NCBI RefSeq assembly: GCF_023973145.1
Contig: NZ_CP099546.1
Coordinates: 434,001 to 498,000, forward strand
DNA length: 64,000 nt
Source of the DNA: Natronosalvus vescus
GTDB taxonomy: Archaea > Halobacteriota > Halobacteria > Halobacteriales > Natrialbaceae
Direction: 5' to 3'
Positions 6,914 through 15,529 of this stretch are shown here, piece after piece (position 1 is the stretch's first letter; each line of letters opens with the position of its first letter). The notes under the pieces are model-generated. The model did not search any database, was not told the DNA's origin, and saw only the letters and a program-made list of their open reading frames with translations. Made by a program: the position numbers and the translations under genes.

Positions 6914-8878
6914 ATGAGTAGTGTCGACTGGGATAAAGATGATCCGTTCGAAGAGCAACGGGACAACATCGAGGATCCGATGCGTCGATTGCTTTTCGAG
7001 TACGGGCGTCCCTACTGGTTTTCGGTGACGGTCGGGATCTTCTCGAGCGTCTTTGCACGAGCGTTAGACCTCCTTCCCGCACTCTTGCTCGGTGTTGCGA
7101 TCGACTCCATTTTCGGCGACGCGGTGTTCGCCGAACAGATACCGCTGGTCGTCTTACCCGAGGCCTGGTTGCCGACGGGCCAGACAGAACAGTTCTGGTT
7201 CGTCGTCATCGCCATCGCGGGGTCGTTCGTCCTCGGGGCACTCTTCCACTGGCTGCGCAACTGGGGCTTCAACTCCTTCTCACAGGACATCCAGCACGAC
7301 GTCCGGACGGCTGCCTACGACAAGATGCAGCGGCTCGACATGGAGTTCTTCAGCAGCAAGCAGACCGGTGAGATGATGTCGGTGCTCTCGAACGACGTCA
7401 ACCAGCTTGAGCGCTTCCTGAACGACGGACTGAACTCGGCGTTCCGGCTGGTCGTGATGGTGCTCGGCATCGGCTTCCTGCTGTTCTGGCTCAATCCGCA
7501 ACTCGCGCTGATCTCGCTCGCACCAGTGCCGTTGATCGCCTTCTTCACGTACATTTTCGTCAAGAAGATCCAGCCGAAGTACGCCGCCGTGCGCTCGAGC
7601 GTCGGGAAGGTCAACTCGCGGCTCGAGAACAACCTCGGCGGTATTCAGGTGATCAAAGCCGACAACACCGAGGAGTACGAGTCAGGCCGGGTCGACGACG
7701 TCTCGCGCAACTACTTCAGTAAGAACTGGGAGGCGATCTGGATCCGGATCAAGTTCTTCCCCGGACTGCAGTTGATCTCGGGGATCGGATTCGTGCTCAC
7801 GTTCATCGTCGGTGGCTACTGGGTGTTCACGCAGACGGCTCCGGGGCCGTTCACCGGAACGCTCCAGACGGGGACGTTCGTCATCTTCATCCTCTACACC
7901 CAGCAGCTCGTCTGGCCGATGGCGCAGTTCGGCCAGATCATCAACATGTACCAGCGCGCGGAGGCGTCGAGCGAGCGCATCTTCGGACTGATGGACGAAG
8001 TGGGTCGGATCGACCGCGAGGAGGACGCCGATCCGATCGACGTTTCGGACGGTCACGTCGAGTACGATCACGTCTCGTTCAGCTACGCCGAAAGCGGTGA
8101 GTTCACCGAGGAGAACACCGAGAAAATCATCGACGACATCTCCTTCGAGGTCGGCGGCGGCGAGACCGTCGCGCTCGTCGGTCCAACTGGGGCTGGAAAG
8201 TCGACGGTCTTGAAACTGCTCTTGCGGCTGTACGACGTCAACGAAGGAGCGATTCGCGTCGACGACCAGGACATCCGTGACGTGTCGCTGGCGAGTCTCC
8301 GCCAGTCGATGGGCTACGTTGGCCAGGAATCGTACCTCTTCTACGGGACGGTCAAGGAGAACATCACCTACGGGACGTTCGAGGCCACCGACGAGGAGAT
8401 CGTCGAGGCCGCCAAAGCTGCCGAGGCACACGACTTCATCCAGAACCTGCCCGAGGGCTACGACACCATGGTCGGCGAACGCGGCGTGAAGCTCTCTGGC
8501 GGTCAGCGCCAGCGGCTGTGTATCGCCCGGGCAATCCTCAAGGATCCCGACATCCTCATCCTCGATGAGGCGACGAGCGACGTCGACACCGAGACCGAGA
8601 TGCTGATCCAGCGGTCGATCGACAAACTCACCGAGGATCGGACGACGTTCGCCATCGCTCACCGCCTCTCGACGATCAAGGACGCCGACCAGATCGTCGT
8701 CCTCGAGGGCGGAGCGATCGTCGAACGCGGCAGTCACGACGACCTGCTGCAAAACGACGGTCTTTACGCACACCTCTGGGGCGTTCAGGCCGGCGAAATC
8801 GACGAACTGCCGGAGGAGTTCATCAAGCGTGCCCAGCAGCGGACGGCACGCACGCAGGCTCGACGCGGGGACGACTGA
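6914..8878 (+). CDS. ABC transporter, fused permease and ATPase (ABCB/exporter type)
   Basis: The product is 654 residues from the ATG at 6914 (MSSVDWDKDDPFEEQRDN). Residues ~25-350 form a six-helix ABC transmembrane domain with the family motif LDMEFFSSKQTGEMMSVLSN. Residues ~380-620 form the ATPase: Walker A GPTGAGKST, Q-loop GYVGQESYLF, signature LSGGQRQRL, Walker B ILILDEATSDVD and H-loop AHRLST. One chain carries one TMD and one NBD, so it should work as a homodimer that exports lipids, peptides or drugs; the substrate is unknown. The frame extends 53 codons upstream, but that extension is Arg/Cys-rich and starts inside intergenic DNA. Confidence 0.93.
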   Translation: MSSVDWDKDDPFEEQRDNIEDPMRRLLFEYGRPYWFSVTVGIFSSVFARALDLLPALLLGVAIDSIFGDAVFAEQIPLVVLPEAWLPTGQTEQFWFVVIAIAGSFVLGALFHWLRNWGFNSFSQDIQHDVRTAAYDKMQRLDMEFFSSKQTGEMMSVLSNDVNQLERFLNDGLNSAFRLVVMVLGIGFLLFWLNPQLALISLAPVPLIAFFTYIFVKKIQPKYAAVRSSVGKVNSRLENNLGGIQVIKADNTEEYESGRVDDVSRNYFSKNWEAIWIRIKFFPGLQLISGIGFVLTFIVGGYWVFTQTAPGPFTGTLQTGTFVIFILYTQQLVWPMAQFGQIINMYQRAEASSERIFGLMDEVGRIDREEDADPIDVSDGHVEYDHVSFSYAESGEFTEENTEKIIDDISFEVGGGETVALVGPTGAGKSTVLKLLLRLYDVNEGAIRVDDQDIRDVSLASLRQSMGYVGQESYLFYGTVKENITYGTFEATDEEIVEAAKAAEAHDFIQNLPEGYDTMVGERGVKLSGGQRQRLCIARAILKDPDILILDEATSDVDTETEMLIQRSIDKLTEDRTTFAIAHRLSTIKDADQIVVLEGGAIVERGSHDDLLQNDGLYAHLWGVQAGEIDELPEEFIKRAQQRTARTQARRGDD

Positions 8879-8889
8879 GCGCTGAGCGG

Positions 8890-9234
8890 TCAGAACGACT
8901 CCTGTTTCCCCTCGAGATCCTCGCCCGATGGACTCTCTTCTTCGCGCTCCTCGCCGGGAGCGGGCGGCGTCCGATCGCTGTAGTGTTTTCGTCCAATCGC
9001 TTCGTCACTGACCATGTTCATCACGGCCTGTTCGATCTCGTCGTAGGAGGCGTACTCGTCCTCGTTGAGCGGGCCGATGAGTTCCTCGAGGGTGGCCGTC
9101 TCCTCGCCCATTTCGAGTTCGACGTCGCCGTGGTTCTCGAGCAGCGTGTCGTGTTCGATCGGGTAGTCGTGATCCTCGAGCGCCGCCTGCAGGTCGCCGA
9201 GTTCGATGCCGAGTTCGCGGCTGTCTTCGCTCAT
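8890..9234 (-). CDS. DUF5789 family protein
   Basis: The product is 114 residues, starting MSEDSRELGIELGDLQAALE. The conserved core is a short acidic alpha-helical domain (EEHDTLLENHGDVELEMGEE-like order, then TLEELIGPLNEDEYASYDEI and VMNMVSDEAIGRKHYSDR). It ends in a disordered, Glu-rich tail. The family is restricted to haloarchaea and has no known function. The ATG at 9234 is chosen over a 60-codon upstream extension that is Gly/Pro-rich and overlaps the promoter of the divergent gene at 9423. It converges with the ABC transporter, whose stop is 12 bases away. Confidence 0.85.
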   Translation of the reverse strand: MSEDSRELGIELGDLQAALEDHDYPIEHDTLLENHGDVELEMGEETATLEELIGPLNEDEYASYDEIEQAVMNMVSDEAIGRKHYSDRTPPAPGEEREEESPSGEDLEGKQESF

Positions 9235-9422
9235 GGGGGCGGATTGAACGACCATCGAGTTACGGTTTGAGCCTGCGTTCGCGTGCCCGGCGTTCATACC
9301 GTCGGGTTCGGCTGCCGGAAACGTTGTTCCCGGTGGGATCGTCTGGTTCCGGCCGCTCGCGATGGGATCACCTGCGTCGTCACGGGCACAGGTACAAGAG
9401 GGGAGACCACTCACGAACCGGT

Positions 9423-10160
9423 ATGGATCTCACTGAGGCCACTTGGGCCGAGGTCGCCGACTGTGACACCGACCTCGCCGTGGTTCCGGTCGGCAGCACC
9501 GAACAGCACGGCCCGCACGCGCCGCTCGGAACGGACGTGCTCGCCGCCGAAGCGGTCGCCGACGCCGCCCTCGAGCGGTTCGAGCGGGAGGTCGTCCGTG
9601 CGCCGGCGATTCCGGTCGGCATCGCCGAGGAACACCGACACTTTCCGGGGACGATGTGGGTCTCGCCGGACACCTTCCGGGCGTATATTAGGGACGTCGT
9701 CGACAGCCTCGCCCACCACGGCTTCGACCGCGTCGTTCTCGTGAACGGCCACGGCGGGAACGTCGATGCCCTCCGGGAGGTGACGGCCACCATCACCCGG
9801 CACGACGACGCCTACGCCGTCCCGTTCACTTGGTTCGAGGCCGTCGGCGAGCACGCGAGCGAGATGGGACACGGCGGGCCGCTCGAGACGGCCCTGCTTC
9901 GCCACTGTTATCCCGACCTGATTCGCGAAGACCGACTCGAGGAGGCACGGGACGGCGGCGCGGAACGCTGGGGCGAGTGGGTAAGTCACGCCAACCTGGC
10001 GGTCGACTCGGTGGAATTTACGGAAAATGGCGTCGTCGGCGACCCGACGGCTGGAGACGCCGATCGCGGGGCGGAGCTGCTCGAGCTGGCGGCGTCCTCA
10101 CTGGAGCGATTGCTCGAGGCGGTGGCGACGCGAGACGTTTCGCGGCCGGAGAGGCGATAG
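9423..10160 (+). CDS. Creatininase family hydrolase, ArfB-like
   Basis: The product is 245 residues. Family metal-binding and active-site signatures are present: VPVGSTEQHGPHAPLGTD (Glu/His ligands), IPVGIAEEHRHFPGTMWVSP, VLVNGHGGNVDAL and MGHGGPLETALLRH. Archaeal creatininase homologues include ArfB, the Fe/Zn-dependent deformylase acting on the formylamino pyrimidine made by GTP cyclohydrolase III in riboflavin and F420 synthesis; that role is inferred from the family and from haloarchaeal need. True creatinine amidohydrolase activity is less likely. The start at 9423 fits the MDLTEATWAEV pattern. Its product could feed the F420 pathway represented here by cofE. Confidence 0.85.
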   Translation: MDLTEATWAEVADCDTDLAVVPVGSTEQHGPHAPLGTDVLAAEAVADAALERFEREVVRAPAIPVGIAEEHRHFPGTMWVSPDTFRAYIRDVVDSLAHHGFDRVVLVNGHGGNVDALREVTATITRHDDAYAVPFTWFEAVGEHASEMGHGGPLETALLRHCYPDLIREDRLEEARDGGAERWGEWVSHANLAVDSVEFTENGVVGDPTAGDADRGAELLELAASSLERLLEAVATRDVSRPERR

Positions 10161-10180
10161 CGAGGAGCTGGTGTGGGGCG

Positions 10181-10597
10181 TTACTCGTCGTCTTCGTCTT
10201 CGTCGTCTCCATCGGCTTCCGCGAGCGTCCCGCGAAGGGCCGGAATCGTCGCCGTGAGGTCGCCGACCTGTTCGCCAGCGCTGGTGATGTCCTCGAGGGC
10301 GGTTTCGATCGCTTCGATCTCTTCCTCGAGGTCGTCGGCGTCGTCGAACGCGTCGGCGCGTTCGCCCATCGTGTACCACTTCTTGGCGTCTCGCAGGTGA
10401 TCCTCGGCGTCACCGACGTCGAGCGCGGATTTGAGCCCGTTGAGGACGCCCAGCACGTTCTCGGCGTCGGTTTCCCAGATGTCGTCGGCCGCCGGGAGCG
10501 CCTCCCAGGCGGCCGCCAGCGAGGCCTCGACGTCCGAGCGCATCTCGCTGGCCGCTTCCCCGAACAGTTCGTCGTCATCCAGTGAGGCTTGACTCAT
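10181..10597 (-). CDS. DUF5790 family protein
   Basis: The product is 138 residues, starting MSQASLDDDELFGEAASEMR. It is entirely helical and very acidic, with an internal conserved stretch LRDAKKWYTMGERADAFDDA and a C-terminal run of Asp/Glu (DGDDEDEDDE). This matches the haloarchaeal DUF5790 family, function unknown. The Met at 10597 is used; a 24-codon upstream extension lies in promoter DNA. It converges with the creatininase-like gene across a 20-base gap. Confidence 0.85.
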   Translation of the reverse strand: MSQASLDDDELFGEAASEMRSDVEASLAAAWEALPAADDIWETDAENVLGVLNGLKSALDVGDAEDHLRDAKKWYTMGERADAFDDADDLEEEIEAIETALEDITSAGEQVGDLTATIPALRGTLAEADGDDEDEDDE

Positions 10598-10825
10598 GTC
10601 ACCACGTTCACTGCCACTCGGGTTAAAAGGTTGCCCGAAAGTGAAAGTGAAAACGCGGTGAATGGCCACTCTCCGTGGGGATCAGCGGCTGTAATTCGAA
10701 ACTGTCTATATCTCTCATAGGGGTCGCTGTAGTTACGTACCGCCGATCGCCCGCCAGAGGGTCGGCGGCGGGCGGTACATTGGTACACCATTCCCTATCA
10801 ATCGCCGGACGACCGGCGACGGCGA

Positions 10826-11446
10826 TCACGTCGCCATCGTTTCGTTGTCTTCGTTCGAGTGCTCACTCCCCTCGCTCGAGCGCTCACCGCCTTCGTTCGA
10901 GGATTCGATGGTGACGTCCGTATCCTCGACCTGATCTGTCTGTCCCGTTCCGAGGAGCTTCGACGTACAGGCCTCTGCCGTCGGCTCGAGGGACGTATAG
11001 AGGACGACAGCGAGGGCGACGAGCAGGGGGAGCGACAGGATGAGGAACACGATGTCGTACGCCCAGGAGACGCTTCCGAGCAAGGGTTGCACCGCGTCGG
11101 CGAGTCCCCGGTGGGCGATCAACACCGCGACGAGCACCGTCGTAATGCGGACGGTTGTTCCGGCCTTTCTGGTGAGACCGGAGGGTTCTCTCAGACTCGA
11201 CCGGACGAGTCGCTCGAGCGCCGGAGCGAGGATCACGAGGAGCGCGACGACGGCGATCGTGGCGACGGCGGTGAGCGCTGCGCCGATGGTCACCGGCGTG
11301 CCGGGGACGAGCCAGTTCGCCCCCGGCAACAGCGAGGCGAAGCTGACGAGCACGATCACGGCCGCCGCTGCGAGCGTCACCGTCGTTATCTGACGGACGG
11401 TGTCCGGTTCGATTGCGGTTGGGGTTGATGCGCCTTCGGTCTGCAT
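10826..11446 (-). CDS. Haloarchaeal integral membrane protein, four TM segments
   Basis: The product is 206 residues. After a polar N-terminus come four hydrophobic segments (ITTVTLAAAAVIVLVSFASL, LTAVATIAVVALLVIL, VRITTVLVAVLIAHRGL, IVFLILSLPLLVALAVVLYT) and a ~55-residue acidic Ser/Glu-rich cytoplasmic tail. No transporter or enzyme signature is visible and I do not recognise the family. It is monocistronic, starting from an ATG at 11446 with ~290 bases of non-coding DNA upstream. Confidence 0.75.
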   Translation of the reverse strand: MQTEGASTPTAIEPDTVRQITTVTLAAAAVIVLVSFASLLPGANWLVPGTPVTIGAALTAVATIAVVALLVILAPALERLVRSSLREPSGLTRKAGTTVRITTVLVAVLIAHRGLADAVQPLLGSVSWAYDIVFLILSLPLLVALAVVLYTSLEPTAEACTSKLLGTGQTDQVEDTDVTIESSNEGGERSSEGSEHSNEDNETMAT

Positions 11447-11741
11447 GGTTAGCAGTGTCGACCAGCAATCGACCCAAAAAAGCGCAGTATCGTTCTTCAG
11501 GTTCGATCCGTTTCCGCTTCGTTCACGACCGTTTCCGTTTTACAACCGTGTCAGTGGATCATAGTGACCGCGAATCTTCTCGTTATCGGCTGATACACCC
11601 TTCAGAGCACCGGATGTCGTCGTTTTCTGCTTGCTCGAGTGGTATCGTCACCCGCGTGTGCCGGCGTTATCGTCCGTATAACCGTCGTGAACGTCGGTAG
11701 CGGGCGTGTGGCTGCCCAGATGGCCCACGTCCGCTACTCGA

Positions 11742-12116
11742 TTAGCGCTGCCGGACGGACTCGAGGCGCATCAACGGGTAGCCGTCGTCCATCGCCATGC
11801 GCGTCACGACTTCGACGTCGTCGTAGTCGACGACGATCTCGACCTCGATGAACCGCCCGGTGAGTTCGGTGTAGTCGGCCGACGACGCCTCGAGCGCTTC
11901 GGTGAGTGCGTCAGTGCGAACGTCGACGGTCACGCTGGCGCAGTGGGGCTGGTTCTCGATGGCTGACTCCATCGCTCGAGCGAGGCTGTCGACGCTTTCG
12001 AGGCTGATGGGGGTGCCCGCAAACTGGTGGTAGAGGGAGCCGAACTTGATGCCTGCCTCGAAACAGGCCTGTTCGGCGGCCCTCGGGCCCTCCTCACCGT
12101 TGTGATCGCTGGTCAT
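11742..12116 (-). CDS. mptD: Dihydroneopterin aldolase, archaeal MptD type
   Basis: The product is 124 residues with the archaeal DHNA signature AEQACFEAGIKFGSLYHQFAGTP and a later VTVDVRTDALTEALEASSADYTEL region. MptD cleaves 7,8-dihydroneopterin to 6-hydroxymethyl-7,8-dihydropterin and glycolaldehyde in the archaeal folate/methanopterin pathway. Its length matches the family (about 120 residues). The protein is soluble and cytosolic. It lies 78 bases upstream of a small zinc-finger gene on the same strand and may be co-transcribed with it. The family assignment comes from sequence resemblance only. Confidence 0.82.
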   Translation of the reverse strand: MTSDHNGEEGPRAAEQACFEAGIKFGSLYHQFAGTPISLESVDSLARAMESAIENQPHCASVTVDVRTDALTEALEASSADYTELTGRFIEVEIVVDYDDVEVVTRMAMDDGYPLMRLESVRQR

Positions 12117-12194
12117 ACGCGTCGTTCGTCCGGCAGCGCCGTGATCGTTGTGATCTCGTCCGGTGATCTCGAGGGTTCGTCACCCGAACTCGCG

Positions 12195-12434
12195 TCACTC
12201 GACCCAGGCTTCGAGACAGTCGTCGGTACAGAAATGATCGTAGGTGGTCTGGCCGTCCTCGACGGCCGTCACGACCCGATGAGTGTGTTTCTTGGTGATC
12301 GCGTCGCCACAGACGCGACAGGTCGTGTCGGTTTCTCCACCATCGGTGTGTAACTCGGCCATGTGTTCCAGCACCTGCTGCAAGTTGAAGGGTGTGACAC
12401 ACTTGAACACGCCTGTTGCGGCGGTATCCGCCAC
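12195..12434 (-). CDS. Small zinc-finger protein, DUF7576-like
   Basis: The product is 79 residues. It contains CRVCGDAITKKHTHRVVTAV and YDHFCTDDCLEAW, giving a CxxC...CxxxC zinc site with interspersed His residues, as in the haloarchaeal DUF7576-type knuckles. Such proteins are thought to mediate protein or nucleic-acid contacts; no function is established. The N-terminal ~30 residues lack a motif. It is downstream of mptD on the same strand. Confidence 0.75.
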   Translation of the reverse strand: MADTAATGVFKCVTPFNLQQVLEHMAELHTDGGETDTTCRVCGDAITKKHTHRVVTAVEDGQTTYDHFCTDDCLEAWVE

Positions 12435-12542
12435 GGCCGGAATTTCAGTGACCAGTTGCTCAGTTCCGAGGCGTCAATCGCCGGACGGCGGGTTCGAAGG
12501 CGGATCGTGGCCACTGATCGTAGCCGCTGTCCTCGAGCGGTC

Positions 12543-13649
12543 TCAACTCCCCCGTGGCGTCCGTGCCAACGCCACCAGCAAGGCCGCGAGGGCGGTGAGA
12601 GCCACCAGCGAGCCAAAGCCGGATAACCCATCCGCGTCAGCGTCGTCGGTCGAGTCGTCCGTGCCGTTCGAGTCGCCCTGACCCGACTCCGTGTCGCTCG
12701 ATCCGTCAGTAGCACTGTCATTCGCATCGTCATCGTCGCCAGTGTTCTCGTTACCGGTTGCATCGTCGTCACCTTCACCGGGCACACCGGAGGTATCGTC
12801 GTCTTCGCCGTCGTCGCTGGAGCTGTCGTCGTCGTTCGTTTCGTCGTCACTGTCAGCGTTAGACCCGGAATCGTCGGCACCGTCGTCAACGGGAGCGTCC
12901 CCGGTCAGTTGTAACACGACGACCACCTGTCCGTGTGAGAGCGGTTCCTGATAGACCCACCCGCCGTCAGCGTCCTCGTAGGGGACGGCCGCCTCGAGCG
13001 GATCGAGGTCGGTGTCCCAGGCCTGGTCGTCCTGCTGGATGTAGCCGATGACCTCGATGTGGTCGGCGTGTGCCCCATCGATGACGGCCTCTCCGTAGGT
13101 GACCTCGTCGCCGTCGTCGTCGAAGCCGTGGAACTCGATGCAGTGACTGTCGAGGTAGCCGTCGCCCTGGGGGACGTGATCTGCGGTGCCGAACTGATCG
13201 GAATCGAGCGGCCGGTCGTAGTGGTCGGTCAGGGGGTACTGCACCGTCATCGGATCGGCACCGGAGTGCCAGTCGAGCGAATCGCCGGTCGGGACGGTGA
13301 CGGTCGTTCCCGGCACCGACTCGCCGACGATCGGATCGCCGGCCTCGTTCAGCAGGGTAACACAGATCTTGCCGGAGCCGTCGCCGAGATACGGGCTTCG
13401 GTACTCATCGCGCGGGTTGATGTAGCTGATCCAGCTGCCGTCGGCGGCCTGGGCTTCGAACCACTCATCCCCGGGTTCGGGTACCTCGAGTTCGGCCGCT
13501 TCCTCCGAGACGGTATCGTTCCCGGGATCGCTGGCAACGGGCGCGAGCGAGCCACTCGAGACGAGGAGTCCGGTTGCGATGGCGGCGATCACGAGGGATG
13601 CGCCGACGGCGAGCAGTACGGTACGCCAGGATCTGGATGGGGTGTCCAT
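12543..13649 (-). CDS. Secreted surface protein with PGF-CTERM-like anchor
   Basis: The product is 368 residues from MDTPSRSWRTVLLAVGASLV. An N-terminal signal/TM segment is followed by an extracellular beta-rich domain (residues ~40-240). Next is a long Asp/Ser/Gly-rich low-complexity stalk (~90 residues), then GLSGFGSLVALTALAALLVA and a short Arg tail (ARTPRGS). This last element matches the PGF-CTERM signal processed by archaeosortase A, which attaches proteins to the membrane lipid. The extracellular domain is not recognised; it carries CVTLLNEAGDPIVGESVPGT and two Cys. A GTG or ATG six codons upstream is an alternative start. Confidence 0.82.
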   Translation of the reverse strand: MDTPSRSWRTVLLAVGASLVIAAIATGLLVSSGSLAPVASDPGNDTVSEEAAELEVPEPGDEWFEAQAADGSWISYINPRDEYRSPYLGDGSGKICVTLLNEAGDPIVGESVPGTTVTVPTGDSLDWHSGADPMTVQYPLTDHYDRPLDSDQFGTADHVPQGDGYLDSHCIEFHGFDDDGDEVTYGEAVIDGAHADHIEVIGYIQQDDQAWDTDLDPLEAAVPYEDADGGWVYQEPLSHGQVVVVLQLTGDAPVDDGADDSGSNADSDDETNDDDSSSDDGEDDDTSGVPGEGDDDATGNENTGDDDDANDSATDGSSDTESGQGDSNGTDDSTDDADADGLSGFGSLVALTALAALLVALARTPRGS

Positions 13650-13841
13650 AGCGATGATCTGCCCCACCCAATGACAATCACGGATTTTGGTATGTCACGA
13701 GTACTACACCGTACGGCCTTCGTACCAGACGGTACGGGGTGCCTTCTCGGCACCGTCGCCGACGACCGTACTGGGTAGCGTGATCGCTCGAGGGGGATGG
13801 GTTACAACAGTGGACTGGTCGCAGTCACGACTCGGTGGGAT

Positions 13842-13923
13842 GTAGTAGCCACTGAAACGATTCACACAGCGATCGCAGATGCGTCTTGCGATCGTGTGTG
13901 CAGTGACTTTCAGTGGCTACTAT
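13842..13923. repeat. MITE-like palindromic element, copy 1
   Basis: An ~82-bp element with perfect 15-bp terminal inverted repeats, tagtagccactgaaa (13843-13857) and tttcagtggctacta (13908-13922). An inner palindrome gcgatcgca/tgcgatcgt lets the whole element fold into one long hairpin. A decayed second copy lies at 62996-63079 in the opposite orientation. It has no coding capacity. It sits in the ~360-base gap between the PGF-CTERM gene and a cold-shock gene; I see nothing else there. Confidence 0.78.
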
Positions 13924-14006
13924 AGCAACCAGCAGTAACGCGAGCTATCGCTCTCGGTCGAGTTGAATAGTAGAATGTGAAACCGAGCTATTGAACGGGT
14001 GCCGTA

Positions 14007-14201
14007 TTACAGGCGGGTGACGTTCGTCGCGCGGGGGCCTTTGGGGGCCTGTTCGATGTCGAATTCAATATCAGTGCCTTCTTCGAGGTCCGGACCGCCG
14101 ACGTCTTCCATGTGGAAGAATACGTCATCGTCCGCGTCGTCCGTCGAAATGAAACCGTAGCCGCCTGTGTCGTTGAAGAAATCAACGTTGCCTTTCGCCA
14201 T
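14007..14201 (-). CDS. Cold-shock domain protein (CspA family), copy 1
   Basis: The product is 64 residues, MAKGNVDFFNDTGGYGFIST, with the CSD RNA-binding motifs KGNVDFFNDTGGYGFI (RNP1-like) and DVFFHMEDV (RNP2-like). It is a single-domain OB-fold protein that binds single-stranded RNA/DNA. A second, almost identical protein is encoded at 34100-34294. A TATA-like cttatc lies 25-30 bases upstream of the ATG, suggesting a leaderless message. The frame upstream of this Met is open but not coding-like. Confidence 0.95.
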   Translation of the reverse strand: MAKGNVDFFNDTGGYGFISTDDADDDVFFHMEDVGGPDLEEGTDIEFDIEQAPKGPRATNVTRL

Positions 14202-14599
14202 TGCGACTAAACACAACGCCGATACGGGGATAAGGCTTGCGTGGGTGGTGTTCACGCGACCACTGCTTACGAATATTCGAATCGGCGCTTTCCGAGAGTC
14301 GTTCCGCTGTATCCCCCATTGTGATCGGAATCGTCCGGTAATACATCCATTCTCGATATGAGGGGCGGAACAATATTTTGAGCTCGATCGCTCGAGGGTC
14401 GAGGCACTGTTGCCCGCGATGCTCGTGATACCGTTCCCCACGGCACGAGTAACGATGGTCGATTACGCAACGACGACCGGCTACGTAGCGTCGACCGACT
14501 CGGCCGGCGAGACGCCATTTTCGACCCGAAACGACCCGACGACACGAACCACCGCCGAATCACTACAGTTTAGCCCCTTCGCTCGAGAATACCCGGATA
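14202..14599. other. Intergenic region between divergent genes
   Basis: About 400 bases between the divergent cold-shock and VUT-transporter genes. It holds the cold-shock promoter at the left (around 14226) and probably that of the transporter at the right. No coding frame, repeat or RNA gene is recognised. Confidence 0.5.
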
Positions 14600-15310
14600 A
14601 TGTCTGAATATGATCGTGGGCCGGGCGTCCCGCAGGTGGCGTTGATTGCGCTGTTCGTGACGGCGCTGATCACGGCGCAGGTGACGGCGGCGAAGGTGCT
14701 GGCGTTCGACCTCCCGTTTTCGCTGCCGGTGACGGGTGCCCAACTCGTCTTGCCCGGGGCCGCGCTCGCCTACGCGCTAACCTTCCTCGCGAGTGACTGC
14801 TACGCCGAACTGTACGGCCGGCGGGCCGCCCAGGTCGTCGTCAACGTCGCGTTCGCGATGAACTTCGTCCTGCTGGTGCTCGTCTGGTCGACCATCGCGG
14901 CTCCCGCATCTCCCGCGAGCGTTGATCCCGATATGTTCGAGACCGTTCTCGGCGCGTCGACGAACATCGTCGTGGGCAGCCTGCTCGCCTACGTCGTCAG
15001 CCAGAACTGGGACGTCTGGGTGTTCCACGAGATTCGCGATCTCACCGATGGCGACGCCCTCTGGCTTCGAAACATCGCCTCGACGGCCAGCAGCCAGGCC
15101 ATCGACACCGTCATCTTCGTCGGCATTGCGTTCGCGCTCGCGCCGCGGGTACTCGGCGTCGGCCCCGTTCTTCCAGGCGGCGAGCTCGCTGCCCTGATCG
15201 TGGGCCAGTATCTCCTCAAACTCGCGATCGCGTTCCTCGATACGCCGATTGTCTACGCTGTCGTGGGCTTCGTTCGCTCGCGGGACGACGGCAAGTCGAC
15301 GCCCGCCTGA
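14600..15310 (+). CDS. VUT/YhhQ family transporter (queuosine/archaeosine precursor type)
   Basis: The product is 236 residues with six hydrophobic segments. Family motifs visible are TAQVTAAKVLAFDLPF, YALTFLASDCYAELYGRRAA (the conserved FLxTDxxxExYG-like motif) and SQAIDTVIFVGIAF in the second half. YhhQ imports 7-deazaguanine precursors such as preQ0 in bacteria. In archaea the same precursor serves archaeosine at tRNA position 15, so preQ0 uptake is a reasonable inference but is not shown. No neighbouring tgt or queC gene is present. Confidence 0.85.
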   Translation: MSEYDRGPGVPQVALIALFVTALITAQVTAAKVLAFDLPFSLPVTGAQLVLPGAALAYALTFLASDCYAELYGRRAAQVVVNVAFAMNFVLLVLVWSTIAAPASPASVDPDMFETVLGASTNIVVGSLLAYVVSQNWDVWVFHEIRDLTDGDALWLRNIASTASSQAIDTVIFVGIAFALAPRVLGVGPVLPGGELAALIVGQYLLKLAIAFLDTPIVYAVVGFVRSRDDGKSTPA

Positions 15311-15529
15311 GGTCTGGGGTGACCGAGTAGTCACCCTGACAGAAACACTATAAAAATAATAGTATATAATTACACCTTCTATATTTTTGGCTCGGCACCT
15401 GACATGGTTACAATGTGATCGTGTACGCCGTTTTGCCGCGACACGGCCAGTGGCTGGGGATCTGGTGTCCGTACTGACATCTCGAGTCAAAACGGGGAGA
15501 TTTAGTGGCTCCCTCGAGACGAGTTAGGT

